NCBI RefSeq assembly: GCF_900111585.1
Contig: NZ_FOHI01000003.1
Coordinates: forward strand, 248,001-312,000
Reading direction: 5' to 3'
From: Nitrosospira multiformis
Lineage (GTDB): Bacteria; Pseudomonadota; Gammaproteobacteria; Burkholderiales; Nitrosomonadaceae
DNA length: 64,000 nucleotides
Within the stretch, counting starts at the first letter, position 1. Each line of letters starts with the position of its first letter. The notes under the pieces are model-generated. The model was not told the DNA's origin, searched no databases, and saw nothing but the letters and a program-made list of their open reading frames with translations. Below, piece after piece: positions 31,853 to 41,621 of this stretch. The position numbers and the translations under genes are program-made.

Positions 31853-33010
31853 TCAGCGGGGTAGGGCGGACGGGGTTGGCGGAGAGAGCTTGGGTAACTG
31901 GAGCGGCTGCCTCGCCATTTCCAGCGCGTGGCGGATTTGCGCGGGATTGTGGGTGCGCAGACCTTCCGCAAGCGCGCGGGACGCATCCCTGCGGCGTTCG
32001 GCGTAGTCTCGCAGCATTTCTACCGTAGCGGCAGAAGGCAATGCGGGATCAGGTGGAAGTTCCGAAAGCTGCTCGAAGCTTTCTTCATAGGGATTACCCA
32101 CCGCAGTATCGATTTGTCCCGCCAGTTCGTCAAAGGAGATTCCTCCTCTCCTGGCCTCATCGAGTATATGCTGCCAAGCCTGGGTGATTGCCCGGTCATC
32201 GCGCAGAAAATTGCCGATTTCCTTGCGCGCCAATACTTCCTCGCTCCACTTATAGGCGGGAGGTGGAATCCGAACGATTAGCGTGAAGAGGGCCAGTGCA
32301 AGAATGCTTATAGCGGAAAGGCGACTGCTGAACACGTGAGAAGACTTTCCGCTCATCCTGGCGGGGTCTGCAAATATTATTCCACCCAGCAGACCGGTCA
32401 CGAAGCCGCCGATATGAGCAGCGTTATCGATACCGGTAATTGCGAGGCCCAGCCCAAGGCTGACAATTGCAAAAGCCGTGGCGCCCCAGAAAAACCATCG
32501 GAACTCCTGGGGGTGCAGCCTGCCGCGCTCGCGCCAGAGAAATACCAGCAGGGCGCCATATAGGCCGAAAATGGCGCCTGAAGCGCCGCCGGAGATGGCC
32601 AAGCCTTTATGGGCAACCAGCGAGAGCAGATTGCCGGCAAGACCGGTGGCAAAGTAGAGGGCGGTAAAGCGCGCGTGCCCGTACATGCGTTCAACCAGTT
32701 GGCCTGCATCCCAGAGCGCCCAGAGGTTTAATGTGAGATGGACCAGCCCAAAATGAAGGAACATGGCGGTCCCGAGGCGCCACCACTCCCCATCCTGGGT
32801 AGCGGGACCGAAATTGGCGCCCCAAGCGAGTTGTACGCCGTTGGATGAGTGCCACAAGCCTGCTCCGCTGGCAAGCATCGCTACAAAGATCAGCAGGTTG
32901 GTCGCCACCAGCAGCTTCGTTACTGGAACTCGAGGAACCTGCCGGTGAAGAAGATCATGGAGTGACAGCATGGAAGGTAGACCTGTTCTTCTGGAATCAT
33001 TATGATGCAT
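31853..33010 (-). CDS. Rhomboid-family intramembrane serine protease
   Basis: A 385-residue membrane protein with six or seven transmembrane segments. The catalytic Ser lies in 'ISGGASGAIFGLYGALLVF' (G-x-S-G) and the His in 'DNAAHIGGFVTGLLGG'. 'HFGLVHLTLNLWALWDAG' carries the H-x4-N oxyanion residues. A cytoplasmic C-terminal tail of about 150 residues contains a Pro-rich end. The start at ATG 33010 is chosen over the far upstream one because it clears the divergent gene; ATG 32971 is also possible. Substrate unknown. Confidence 0.85.
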   Translation of the reverse strand: MHHNDSRRTGLPSMLSLHDLLHRQVPRVPVTKLLVATNLLIFVAMLASGAGLWHSSNGVQLAWGANFGPATQDGEWWRLGTAMFLHFGLVHLTLNLWALWDAGQLVERMYGHARFTALYFATGLAGNLLSLVAHKGLAISGGASGAIFGLYGALLVFLWRERGRLHPQEFRWFFWGATAFAIVSLGLGLAITGIDNAAHIGGFVTGLLGGIIFADPARMSGKSSHVFSSRLSAISILALALFTLIVRIPPPAYKWSEEVLARKEIGNFLRDDRAITQAWQHILDEARRGGISFDELAGQIDTAVGNPYEESFEQLSELPPDPALPSAATVEMLRDYAERRRDASRALAEGLRTHNPAQIRHALEMARQPLQLPKLSPPTPSALPR

Positions 33011-33135
33011 GAGGATGAAACGTATTGATGCAATAAGGAATAACAATCCCTCTCTGATCCCCTTTTCGAGGCATTGGTTTCCTGGATGCTTTTCCACCTG
33101 CCGCCTGCAGCGGGTACTGCGCCTGACCCAGAGAG

Positions 33136-34404
33136 ATGCAGCGCACCGGTAGCAAATCCAGCTTTCTTCTGGCAACGCGGGTTGCGCTCCTTGTCGTCAC
33201 TCCACTTGTCATGCTGTTATTGCTTCCGTCGACAGGCAAGGCCGAAACGCACATCCAGTTGCCGCAAACCAGCCTTACCTCTGACGACGTCGCCGTCATC
33301 ATCAATGACAGCGACCCTCTTTCAGTGCAGATTGGACAGTACTACCGCGAGGCGCGCGGCATTCCGGCGTCCAATATGATTCATTTACAGTTTTCTCCCG
33401 GTCGAACCGCACTGTCACGGGAGGAGTTTCAGGAACTGAAAGCCGAGATAGACCAGAAGGTGCCCGCGCACGTCCAGGCCTACGCAGTGGCCTGGACTCT
33501 TCCCTACCGGGTGGATTGCATGTCGCTGACTTCTGCGCTGGCTTTCGGATTCGACGAGAAGTATTGTTCCTTTAATTGCAGCGCAACTGCCGCCAGTCCC
33601 TATTTCAATTCGCCGAGTCATCATCCTGTCAGTGACCACCAGTTGAGGCCGGCGATGATGTTGGCGGGGCTCGATTTCGAACAGGTCAAATCGCTGATCG
33701 ATCGCGGGGTGGCGGCCGATCACACTTTCCCCGCAGGACACGCCTATCTTGTCATTACTTCTGACAAGGCGCGAAGCGTGCGCGCGAATTATTTCGAAAT
33801 GACGGCACAGCAACTGAACGGCGTTTTTCCTATCGAGATTCTTGAAACGGATGCTATTACCGATCGGCACGACGTTCTATTTTACTTCACGGGACTGGTT
33901 CGGGTACCGCAGCTCGATACGCTGGATTTTTTGCCGGGTGCATTGGCGGACCATCTGACCTCGGCGGGAGGGCAGCTTACAGGCTCAAGCCAGATGAGCA
34001 GCCTGCAATGGCTTGAAGCCGGAGCCACGGCCAGTTACGGCACAGTAGTGGAACCTTGCAGCCATATGCAGAAATTTCCTTTTCCCGCTATTGCCATGTT
34101 TCATTACGCGCTTGGTGCAAGCGCCATCGAGGCTTACTGGAAGAGCGTGGCATGGCCGGGAGAGGGTGTGTTCATAGGAGAGCCGCTCGCCCGGCCATTT
34201 GCCCCGGAGTTACGGGAAATTCACACCGGGCAGTTCGAATTACGCATTTTCTCGCCACGCGAAACACGACTTCGAATCGAGCAGTCCCGTTCAGCCGCCG
34301 GACCATTCAAGCCATCGCCCAGGCAGTTCGCGATCCGGCGTGGCATGAATCGACTACGCTTCAATTTTAATCAAACAGAAGGCTACCTGCGATTGAAATG
34401 GTAA
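33136..34404 (+). CDS. TIGR03790-family protein
   Basis: A 422-residue protein with an N-terminal signal or anchor (about 14-36, 'LLVVTPLVMLLLLPSTGKA'). The core begins 'DVAVIINDSDPLSVQIGQYY', 'ARGIPASNMIHLQF', the family pattern of TIGR03790, and contains 'TLPYRVDCMSLTSALAFGFD'. The function is unknown; the family occurs in environmental proteobacteria and relatives. Divergent from the rhomboid gene by 125 bases. Confidence 0.75.
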   Translation: MQRTGSKSSFLLATRVALLVVTPLVMLLLLPSTGKAETHIQLPQTSLTSDDVAVIINDSDPLSVQIGQYYREARGIPASNMIHLQFSPGRTALSREEFQELKAEIDQKVPAHVQAYAVAWTLPYRVDCMSLTSALAFGFDEKYCSFNCSATAASPYFNSPSHHPVSDHQLRPAMMLAGLDFEQVKSLIDRGVAADHTFPAGHAYLVITSDKARSVRANYFEMTAQQLNGVFPIEILETDAITDRHDVLFYFTGLVRVPQLDTLDFLPGALADHLTSAGGQLTGSSQMSSLQWLEAGATASYGTVVEPCSHMQKFPFPAIAMFHYALGASAIEAYWKSVAWPGEGVFIGEPLARPFAPELREIHTGQFELRIFSPRETRLRIEQSRSAAGPFKPSPRQFAIRRGMNRLRFNFNQTEGYLRLKW

Positions 34405-34564
34405 ATGTTGCCCGAAGAGTAGATTTGTGAAGAGTTTAACCCGCATTGGCATAGGGGGTAAAGGGGTTCGATCGAAGCACGGTATTCGAAGAGTGGATAG
34501 CTGGGTTTGCAGCTATGCTGAATAAGCAGATCGCCGAATAAACCCTGTAAACCCGGGGAAGAAT

Positions 34565-34765
34565 ATGCCGCTCAATAATTACGGTGTTCTGAAAGGCGGG
34601 GCAATAGAGCCGGGTGCGACGCGCTGGATCGATATTCAGCCTCCGGTCGCGCTGTCCAACAAGGGAGGCATCATCACCTTGCTGAACCAGAACGGTGTGA
34701 AGGTGCATGGCGTGTCCTATACCAAGCAGCAGGCAAATCAGCCGGGGTGGACGATCGTTTTTTAG
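34565..34765 (+). CDS. Small lamin-tail-like protein
   Basis: A 66-residue protein: 'GGAIEPGATRWIDIQPPVAL', 'SNKGGIITLLNQNGVKVHGV', 'SYTKQQANQPGWTIVF'. This reads like the second half of a bacterial lamin-tail (LTD) beta domain, where the N-terminal strands are missing. A stop in frame at 34523 shows it does not extend further. It may be a decayed gene or a minimal domain. GGGGAAG lies 4 bases before the ATG. Confidence 0.45.
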   Translation: MPLNNYGVLKGGAIEPGATRWIDIQPPVALSNKGGIITLLNQNGVKVHGVSYTKQQANQPGWTIVF

Positions 34766-34864
34766 CAAGGGCGCGATTTATCCATTTGATCACGACAAAC
34801 TGGCGCGTGTAACTTGGCCGGAGCCCGTTATAATAGCGGTTGTGTAACAGCCGAGAAGGTTGTC

Positions 34865-36610
34865 GTGATTCCCCTTGTTCAGCCTAACTTCAAATCCCAC
34901 TTTACCGATATCCTGCGCAACGCCCTGAATGACAGGGGATTAGCGGACTTGAATCTCGATATAGAATTTGCCCGTCCGCGGCAGTCAAGCCACGGCGATT
35001 ATTCCTGCAACCTGGCGATGCAACTGGCCAAGCCACTGCGTCAAAAGCCGCGCGACATTGCGCAATCTCTTGCCACCGCACTCGCTGCATCCCCTTATCT
35101 GGAAAAAGTGGAAATTGCAGGCGCGGGTTTTATCAACCTGTTTCTCACGACTTCGGCCAAGCAGCAGTTTTCGCGATATGTGCTGGAGAGCGGCGAGAAG
35201 TTTGGTCACAGCAACATGGGCGCAGGGGAAAAAATCCAGGTTGAATTCGTTTCAGCCAATCCCACGGGCCCGTTGCATGTAGGACACGGCAGAGGCGCGG
35301 CATTTGGCGCAAGCCTTGCCAACGTGCTCGCCGCTGCAGGCTATTCAGTGACACGCGAGTATTACATTAACGATGCCGGCCGCCAGATGGATATTCTTGC
35401 GCTTTCCACCTGGCTGCGCTATCTGGAACTGAACGGTGTCACGTCAGCCTTTCCGCCCAATGCCTACCAGGGGGAGTATGTGCGCGACATGGCAAGGCTG
35501 ATTCATAAAGCCCATGCGGGGCGTTATGTGCATGAGCCGGAACTGCTGTTTGACAGTGTTGCCGGATCGGAAGCGGACACCGAGGCTGCCCTTGATGGAT
35601 TGATTGCCAACGCGAAAAAGCTGCTGGGGCAGGATTATGCCTACATCCATAACTTCGTTCTGAATGAGCAATTGGGGGATTGCCGCAACGATCTGATGGA
35701 ATTCGGCGTCACCTTCGACATCTGGTTTTCCGAGCAATCCTTATTCGACAGCGGGGGTGTAGCTCAGGCTGTTCACCTGCTCGAAGAAGGCAATTACCTG
35801 TATCAGCAGGATGGCGCCAAATGGTTCCGCTCCAGCCATTTCGGTGACGAAAAGGATAGGGTGGTGCAGCGCGAAAACGGCCAGTTCACCTATTTTGCCT
35901 CTGATATTGCCTATCACCTCAACAAATTCTCACGCGGGTTCGACCGCGTGATCGATATCTGGGGCGCGGACCATCACGGCTACATTTCACGGGTGAAAGG
36001 CGCCATGCAGGCATTGGCGCTCGATCCCGAGAAACTTGAAATTGCTCTGGTGCAGTTTGCTGTACTTTACCGTGATGGCAAGAAGGTACCGATGTCCACC
36101 CGGGCGGGAGAATTTGTCAGCTTGCGGGAGTTGCGTCAGGAAGTGGGAACCGATGCGGCGCGCTTTTTTTACGTATTACGCAAGAGCGATCAGCATCTCG
36201 ATTTCGACCTGGATCTGGCAAAGTCGCAAAGCACCGATAACCCGGTGTATTACGTGCAATATGCGCATGCAAGGGTTTGCAGCGTGCTGGAACAGTGGGG
36301 GGAAGACCCAGGCATGCTGGTTACAGCCGACACCTCTGCATTAACCGGTCCTGCGGAGCTCTCCCTGTTGCAGAAGCTGATCGACTATCCCGAAACGGTC
36401 GAAGCAGCAGCGAGGGAATTCTCTCCCCACCTGATTGCCTTTTACTTGAAGGAACTGGCAGGGGAGTTCCACAGTTACTATAATTCTACTCGTTTCCTGG
36501 TGCCGGAGATGGCGGTCCGCCTTGCGAGATTGGCTTTGGTGGCCGCGGTCAGACAGGTATTGAATAACGGTCTTAAACTATTGGGCGTGAGCGCGCCAGC
36601 TAAAATGTGA
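34865..36610 (+). CDS. argS: Arginyl-tRNA synthetase
   Basis: A 581-residue class I synthetase that charges tRNA-Arg. The N-terminal Add-1 domain is 1-110, 'NPTGPLHVGHGRGAAFGASL' contains the HIGH-like motif near residue 137, 'GKKVPMSTRAG' is in the KMSK position, and the DALR anticodon-binding domain is at the end ('LARLALVAAVRQVLNNGLKL'). GTG 34865 is chosen, with AGAAGG 5 bases upstream; the frame extends to 34814, but a TATAAT (34829-34834) there may be the -10 box. Its stop overlaps the next gene. Confidence 0.95.
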   Translation: MIPLVQPNFKSHFTDILRNALNDRGLADLNLDIEFARPRQSSHGDYSCNLAMQLAKPLRQKPRDIAQSLATALAASPYLEKVEIAGAGFINLFLTTSAKQQFSRYVLESGEKFGHSNMGAGEKIQVEFVSANPTGPLHVGHGRGAAFGASLANVLAAAGYSVTREYYINDAGRQMDILALSTWLRYLELNGVTSAFPPNAYQGEYVRDMARLIHKAHAGRYVHEPELLFDSVAGSEADTEAALDGLIANAKKLLGQDYAYIHNFVLNEQLGDCRNDLMEFGVTFDIWFSEQSLFDSGGVAQAVHLLEEGNYLYQQDGAKWFRSSHFGDEKDRVVQRENGQFTYFASDIAYHLNKFSRGFDRVIDIWGADHHGYISRVKGAMQALALDPEKLEIALVQFAVLYRDGKKVPMSTRAGEFVSLRELRQEVGTDAARFFYVLRKSDQHLDFDLDLAKSQSTDNPVYYVQYAHARVCSVLEQWGEDPGMLVTADTSALTGPAELSLLQKLIDYPETVEAAAREFSPHLIAFYLKELAGEFHSYYNSTRFLVPEMAVRLARLALVAAVRQVLNNGLKLLGVSAPAKM

Positions 36611-37221
36611 TGACGCACCCTTACTTGAATCGAGATTATAAAACACCTCTCTACTCGGGAAAGAAAACAGGTACTCTCTTTTTCGGGATGTTTATCGGCT
36701 ATGTCCTGGGTCTTCTCACCGCCATGGGCACCTGGATGTACATGAGCCAGGCGCCCAGTCCCTTTATCTCTCAGGATAAGGTGGCCGAGGGCCCTGCAAA
36801 CGGGGAGGCTGCGGATAAGCCTGAAAAAGCAGGGGAAGCGGCTGGTATTGAAGACAAAACCGCGAAAGCGCCCGATAGCAAACCGCGCTTTGAATTTTAT
36901 AATATTCTTCCTGCCACAGAGGAACCAGTCACGGAGCAGCAACTGAAACAGGCTGCAAAGCAGCCGCCGACCTCTCAGGATAAGTACTTTCTTCAAGCGG
37001 GAGCATTCCAGAATCCGAATGACGCCGACAATATGAAAGCGAAGCTGGCGATGCTGGGAGTGGAAGCGGCTGTCCAGACTGCCGAAGTCCCGCAAAAGGG
37101 GCTGTGGCACCGCGTACGCGTAGGACCTTTTTCCAATGTCGATGACATGAACCGGATTCGTGCATCGCTTCAGCAGAACGGTGTTCAGACCAGCCCCATC
37201 AGGGTGCATGAGGGAGCGTAG
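36610..37221 (+). CDS. SPOR-domain membrane protein
   Basis: A 203-residue bitopic protein. The transmembrane helix is about 22-45 ('LFFGMFIGYVLGLLTAMGTW'), the periplasmic linker rich in Glu/Ala/Lys is 50-110, and a C-terminal SPOR domain is at about 128-200 ('KYFLQAGAFQNPNDADNMKA', 'KGLWHRVRVGPFSNVDDMNR'). SPOR domains bind denuded peptidoglycan at the division septum, as in FtsN. ATG 36610 shares one base with the argS stop (TGATG), so it is coupled to argS, a common arrangement in betaproteobacteria. Confidence 0.9.
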   Translation: MTHPYLNRDYKTPLYSGKKTGTLFFGMFIGYVLGLLTAMGTWMYMSQAPSPFISQDKVAEGPANGEAADKPEKAGEAAGIEDKTAKAPDSKPRFEFYNILPATEEPVTEQQLKQAAKQPPTSQDKYFLQAGAFQNPNDADNMKAKLAMLGVEAAVQTAEVPQKGLWHRVRVGPFSNVDDMNRIRASLQQNGVQTSPIRVHEGA

Positions 37222-37304
37222 GGGAACATAGGGGAGCATAGCGGCAAGACGTGGGCCGATAAACGATCCACCAATCTCGGGGCATCCAACTGAAGGAGAA
37301 AAAT

Positions 37305-37952
37305 ATGAATTTACTGCGGCTGCTTACGGCATTCCTGTTGCTGGTCGGTATGAACTTTCCGTCAATTTCCCCTGCTCGCGCGGATATCGTCGAAGGAAAG
37401 GATTACACGGTCCTGCCCCGTCCTTTTCCAACGGAAGGGGGAAAGAATATAGAAGTCATGGAATTTTTCTGGTACGGCTGTCCCCACTGCTACGAGTTGC
37501 ATCCACGCATCAAGGCCTGGCTCAAGCACAAGCCCGCGGATGTCAGCTTCCGCTATGTTCCGGCGGTTTTTCGTCCCACCTGGGCACCGGCTGCAAAAAC
37601 ATTTTATGCGCTGGAAGCGCTCGGAGAAAAAGATCGGCTGCATGACAAGGTCTACGATGCCATTCACAGAAACGGGATAGACCTGGGCAAGGAGGACGTG
37701 CTGTTCGACTGGATTGCAAAACAGGGAATAGACCGTCAGAAATTCATAGATGTCTACAATTCGTTCTCAGTACAGAATCAGCTATCCAGATCCGTGCATT
37801 TCTCGAAGGATTATGGTCTTACCGGCGTGCCTGCGATAGCGGTGGATGGCAGATATCTCACGAGTGGCAGAATGGGCAGTACGCCGGACGATACCATTCG
37901 GACTATGGAAGAGTTGATACAGAAAGTACGCAAGGAACGGACCGGAAAATAG
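37305..37952 (+). CDS. dsbA: Thiol:disulfide interchange protein DsbA
   Basis: A 215-residue periplasmic oxidoreductase. The signal peptide is about 1-26 ('SISPARA'), the active site C59-P-H-C62 in 'FFWYGCPHCYELHP', and the cis-Pro loop 'LTGVPAIAVDG'. It forms disulfides in exported proteins and is reoxidised by DsbB (not in the window). AAGGAG precedes the ATG. It lies 83 bases after the SPOR gene and is probably in the argS operon. Confidence 0.95.
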   Translation: MNLLRLLTAFLLLVGMNFPSISPARADIVEGKDYTVLPRPFPTEGGKNIEVMEFFWYGCPHCYELHPRIKAWLKHKPADVSFRYVPAVFRPTWAPAAKTFYALEALGEKDRLHDKVYDAIHRNGIDLGKEDVLFDWIAKQGIDRQKFIDVYNSFSVQNQLSRSVHFSKDYGLTGVPAIAVDGRYLTSGRMGSTPDDTIRTMEELIQKVRKERTGK

Positions 37953-37961
37953 CTTCTTCCG

Positions 37962-38747
37962 TTGACCTTAAAAGTCATTATCAGTGGCACCTCCACCGGG
38001 CTCGGGAGGGCACTGGCGCGCCATTACGCCGACAGCGGCGCAACGCTCGGCCTGATTGCGCGGCGGGCGGATTTGCTGGAGGGCTTTGTGGCGGAGAGGG
38101 CGGAAGCGGAAGTATCCCTCTACGTCGCCGATGTGCGTGATGCCGCTGCCCTGCGGAGTGCGGCAGAAGATTTTATCGTCCGTCATGGTTGTCCCGATAT
38201 CGTCATCGCCAACGCGGGCATCAGTCATGGCACCCTTACCGAATGTGCCGAAGACAAGGAGGTTTTTGAGGATATTCTCGCCACGAATGTTGTCGGCATG
38301 GTGAACCTCTTCCAGCCCTTTGTTTCGCCCATGCGCACGGTCGGACAGGGTAGTCTGGTCGGAATTGCAAGTGTCGCCGGATATCGCGGCCTGCCCGGCA
38401 GCGGCGCCTACTCGGCTTCCAAGGCGGCTGCAATCAGCTACCTGGAGAGTCTCCGCGTGGAATTGCACGGAAGCGGCTTGTCCGTCATAACCATTTGCCC
38501 CGGCTATGTCGTAACGCCCATGACAGCCGATAATCCCTTTCCCATGCCCTTCATCCTGACCGCGGACACCGCCGCCCGAAAGATCGTCCACATTATCGAG
38601 CGCAAGAAGTCGTTTGCCGTAATACCGTGGCAGATGGCAATTGTCGCGCGGGTCTTGCGGTTGCTTCCCAATTTCCTGTATGACCGGCTATTCGCCAATG
38701 CGCCGCGTAAGCCTCGCATAAACCATAAAGACCACAAAGAAAATTAG
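37962..38747 (+). CDS. Short-chain dehydrogenase/reductase
   Basis: A 261-residue SDR. The nucleotide motif T-G-x3-G-x-G appears as 'ISGTSTGLGRALARHYADSG', 'NAGISHG' is the NNAG-type motif, and the catalytic Tyr and Lys are in 'YSASKAAAISYLESLRVELH'. The substrate is unknown. The start is TTG 37962, only 9 bases after dsbA, with no clear Shine-Dalgarno sequence, so the start is uncertain. The tail 'PRKPRINHKDHKEN' is basic. Confidence 0.88.
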   Translation: MTLKVIISGTSTGLGRALARHYADSGATLGLIARRADLLEGFVAERAEAEVSLYVADVRDAAALRSAAEDFIVRHGCPDIVIANAGISHGTLTECAEDKEVFEDILATNVVGMVNLFQPFVSPMRTVGQGSLVGIASVAGYRGLPGSGAYSASKAAAISYLESLRVELHGSGLSVITICPGYVVTPMTADNPFPMPFILTADTAARKIVHIIERKKSFAVIPWQMAIVARVLRLLPNFLYDRLFANAPRKPRINHKDHKEN

Positions 38748-38838
38748 CAGACTCCCGATTGATTTGCGCGGAGAAAACTCCATTTAACCGATGTAGTCAG
38801 TCCGTCGAACCGGGTTTACATGACATAGAGGTACAGCA

Positions 38839-39315
38839 ATGACAGAAAAAGCGATTCTTGGAGCAGGCTGCTTTTGGGGTGTGGAGGCCGCTTTTCGTGC
38901 TGTCAAAGGCGTAAAGGAGGCTACCAGCGGGTACTCCGGCGGCCATGTGAAAAATCCCTCCTATCGCGACGTATGCACTGATAAAACCGGCCACGCCGAG
39001 GTAGTGCAGGTGGAATACGATCCATCGCAGGTCAGCTATGATGAGTTGCTCGACATCTTCTGGAACTGCCATAATCCCACTATGCTCAACCGGCAGGGAC
39101 CGGATGTGGGTAAACAGTACCGCTCCGCCATATTCTTTTGCACCCCTGAACAGGAGAGTGCGGCGCGAGTGTCGAAGGAAAAACTGGAGCAAAGCGGCCG
39201 CTGGCGTGCACCGGTCGTGACTGAAATTACACCTGCCTCAGATTTTTATCCTGCTGAGGAATATCATCAGCGCTACCTCGAAAAGCGCGGTATTTCCGGA
39301 CACTGCCATATGTGA
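38839..39315 (+). CDS. msrA: Peptide methionine sulfoxide reductase A
   Basis: A 158-residue enzyme that repairs methionine-S-sulfoxide. The catalytic C11 is in '[19 protein letters not shown]', with the family motif '[20 protein letters not shown]' and C-terminal '[10 protein letters not shown]' holding the resolving Cys. The length is normal for a lone MsrA without MsrB fusion. GAGG precedes the ATG. Monocistronic. Confidence 0.94.
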   Translation: MTEKAILGAGCFWGVEAAFRAVKGVKEATSGYSGGHVKNPSYRDVCTDKTGHAEVVQVEYDPSQVSYDELLDIFWNCHNPTMLNRQGPDVGKQYRSAIFFCTPEQESAARVSKEKLEQSGRWRAPVVTEITPASDFYPAEEYHQRYLEKRGISGHCHM

Positions 39316-39404
39316 GCGCTGACTCAGCTATAAGAAATCCTCTGCCGGCTTTGCCTGGCGCAAATTTTAGCGGCTCAGGGGCTTGTTGAAGGGAAAAGCG
39401 ACAT

Positions 39405-40646
39405 TCAGGCCAGGCTTTCAAGACGGTTTCTGATTTCAGCGATACGGGTTTCGCTTACCCGGGTGTTAATAGCGACAGGCAGGCGGCTGGGATCGGAAAC
39501 GCTTCTTGCCAGCTCTTTGGCAATCGCCCCCGCATCCACGCTTCTGGCCGCCTGAAACGCTTCGCGGCATCGATCCGCCTGCGGATAAGGGCGTGTCGCG
39601 TAGCCCGGCCGTCCATGAAAATCACACGAGCAGGCTTGCAGAAATTCTTCGAAGCGCTCAGGTTTGCGATAGGCATCCACTCCCTGAAGCAGGTTGGCGA
39701 TGGTGACAGGTCGCAGTTCGGCAGCGCGGTGCACGTCTCCGTGATAGCGGGCCACCAGCAATGCCAGGTTCCGCATTTCGTTGGGAGGGTTGATACGTTC
39801 GCATAAGCCCTGCACCAGTTTGACGCTGCGCGCTTCGTGTCCGATATGGCGCGGCCATTCTTCCGGAGGAGTCGTGCCTTTACCGAGATCGTGGGTGAGT
39901 GCGGCAAACCGGACCGGCAAGGAATAGTTCCTCGAAGCGGCATAATCGATCACCATCATCACGTGTACCCCCGTATCGATTTCGGGGTGATGCTGCGGTG
40001 GTTGCGGCACGCCGAATAAGGCATCCACTTCAGGCATGATACGGGTGAGGGCACCGCAGTCGCGCAGCGCGTAAAACATGCGTGAAGGGTGGTGCTCCAT
40101 CAAACCGCGTGCAAGCTCCTGCCATACCCGCTCCGGCACCAGGGCGTCCACCTCTCCGTTATGGACCATTTCGTTCATCAATGCCAGTGTTTCGGGTGCG
40201 ATATGGAAACCGAAACGTGCAGCAAAGCGAGCGGTACGCAGGACACGCACCGGGTCTTCAGTGAATGCCGGGCCGATATGGCGGAGCACGCCGGCTTCCA
40301 GATCAGCGATCCCGCCGAAAGGGTCGATGATGTTGCCGTACTCATCTTTGGCGATTGCGTTTATTGTCAGGTCACGGCGCGCCAAATCCTCCTGAAGTGT
40401 AACTTCGGGGGAAGCATAAACCTCAAATCCTTTGTAGCCGCGCGAAACCTTGCGCTCCGTGCGCGCCAGTGCGTATTGTTCCTGGCTTTGCGGGTGAAGA
40501 AAAACGGGAAAATCTTTTCCTACCGGGCGAAAACCCAGATGTACCATTTCTTCCGGCGAGACGCCGACAACCACATAATCGTGATCCGTTACGGGCAGAC
40601 CCAGTATCTCGTCACGCACCGAGCCGCCCACCAGGTAGGTTTTCAT
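39405..40646 (-). CDS. cca: CCA-adding enzyme (tRNA nucleotidyltransferase)
   Basis: A 413-residue enzyme that builds or repairs the tRNA CCA end. The nucleotidyltransferase head is '[20 protein letters not shown]', with the basic motif '[11 protein letters not shown]' and '[15 protein letters not shown]'. The C-terminal HD phosphohydrolase motif appears in '[15 protein letters not shown]' with 'GVHVMMVID' before it, typical of proteobacterial multifunctional Cca. Its start is 26 bases downstream of the epimerase-like gene, on the same strand. Confidence 0.93.
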   Translation of the reverse strand: MKTYLVGGSVRDEILGLPVTDHDYVVVGVSPEEMVHLGFRPVGKDFPVFLHPQSQEQYALARTERKVSRGYKGFEVYASPEVTLQEDLARRDLTINAIAKDEYGNIIDPFGGIADLEAGVLRHIGPAFTEDPVRVLRTARFAARFGFHIAPETLALMNEMVHNGEVDALVPERVWQELARGLMEHHPSRMFYALRDCGALTRIMPEVDALFGVPQPPQHHPEIDTGVHVMMVIDYAASRNYSLPVRFAALTHDLGKGTTPPEEWPRHIGHEARSVKLVQGLCERINPPNEMRNLALLVARYHGDVHRAAELRPVTIANLLQGVDAYRKPERFEEFLQACSCDFHGRPGYATRPYPQADRCREAFQAARSVDAGAIAKELARSVSDPSRLPVAINTRVSETRIAEIRNRLESLA

Positions 40647-40672
40647 TCCGGAATTATCTGTATGAATCTATC

Positions 40673-41611
40673 TCAACGCCCCGACCAATGCCGCAGATAG
40701 TCGTAACGTTCACGGGGCAACTGATGATTCAGATATATGGGTGCTGCTTCTTCAAGTGCCGTAGGGGGAATTCCCCAGACTTCCAGCAGTGCCTCGGGGC
40801 TATCGCAGTCGCACACGCTGTCGATCTTCATCGAATAGTAATTATCGACGCTCATCAGTTTGCCGGGTAGCATCTCCATCACTGCTGCTTCGAGGTGGGA
40901 AAGGGCATCTCCAAGCCCGATGATGGCAGGGTCATGTCCCGTCACATGCGCCGCATACTCCACCAGTTCGCGAAGGCTGTAGCACTTCGGTCCGCACAGG
41001 TCGTAGCTTCGTCCGAAAGTACGCGGCTCATCCAGACTGAGCGCAAACGCCTGCACGACATCCATGACGAAGATCGGCTGGAACTTCGCATGGGGTGAGG
41101 CCAGTGGCAAAACCGGCAGGCGTCCCAGCCTGGCAAACAGATTGATCGAGGAGTCGCCCGGACCAAATATGACTGACGGCCTGAAAACAGTTGCATCCAT
41201 CCCGGATGTCTTTACGATCTGTTCTCCCTCCCCCTTTGAGCGCAAATACTCGCTCGGTTGATCGGGCCCGGCTTTCAGGGCGCTCATATGCAGTATCCGG
41301 GTAATGCCATTGCGTTTACAGGCTGCGATGATCTTTTGCGGCAGTTCGACATGGGCAGCATGAAAGTCGCCCTGCAACACCCCTACGAGGTTGATCACGG
41401 CATCGATGCCGAGGAGCAGTCGGTCGAGGTTTCTATCGTCGTAGATATCGGCCTCGATCAGGTCGGTAGTGGGTATCTCCAGCAACTCCTTTGCACGCTC
41501 GTAGTTTCGTGTGGGAATACGCAGGTAGATTTCCCGGTTGGTCAGGAGATTTGCGAGATGTTTCCCGACAAAGCCACTGCCGCCGAAAATGCAGACATTC
41601 TTGAATGTCAT
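40673..41611 (-). CDS. NAD-dependent epimerase/NDUFA9-like oxidoreductase
   Basis: A 312-residue Rossmann protein starting at ATG 41611 (GAGGGG 7 bases before). 'NVCIFGGSGFVGKHLANLLT' is the nucleotide loop. 'INLVGVLQ' and 'ILHMSALKAGPDQPSEYLRS' follow, where the usual Y-x3-K becomes Y-L-R-S-K. It resembles the NDUFA9-like complex I-associated subfamily rather than sugar epimerases. The reaction is unknown. It lies between cca and slt in one run of minus-strand genes. Confidence 0.85.
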   Translation of the reverse strand: MTFKNVCIFGGSGFVGKHLANLLTNREIYLRIPTRNYERAKELLEIPTTDLIEADIYDDRNLDRLLLGIDAVINLVGVLQGDFHAAHVELPQKIIAACKRNGITRILHMSALKAGPDQPSEYLRSKGEGEQIVKTSGMDATVFRPSVIFGPGDSSINLFARLGRLPVLPLASPHAKFQPIFVMDVVQAFALSLDEPRTFGRSYDLCGPKCYSLRELVEYAAHVTGHDPAIIGLGDALSHLEAAVMEMLPGKLMSVDNYYSMKIDSVCDCDSPEALLEVWGIPPTALEEAAPIYLNHQLPRERYDYLRHWSGR

Positions 41612-41621
41612 GTCAGACCCC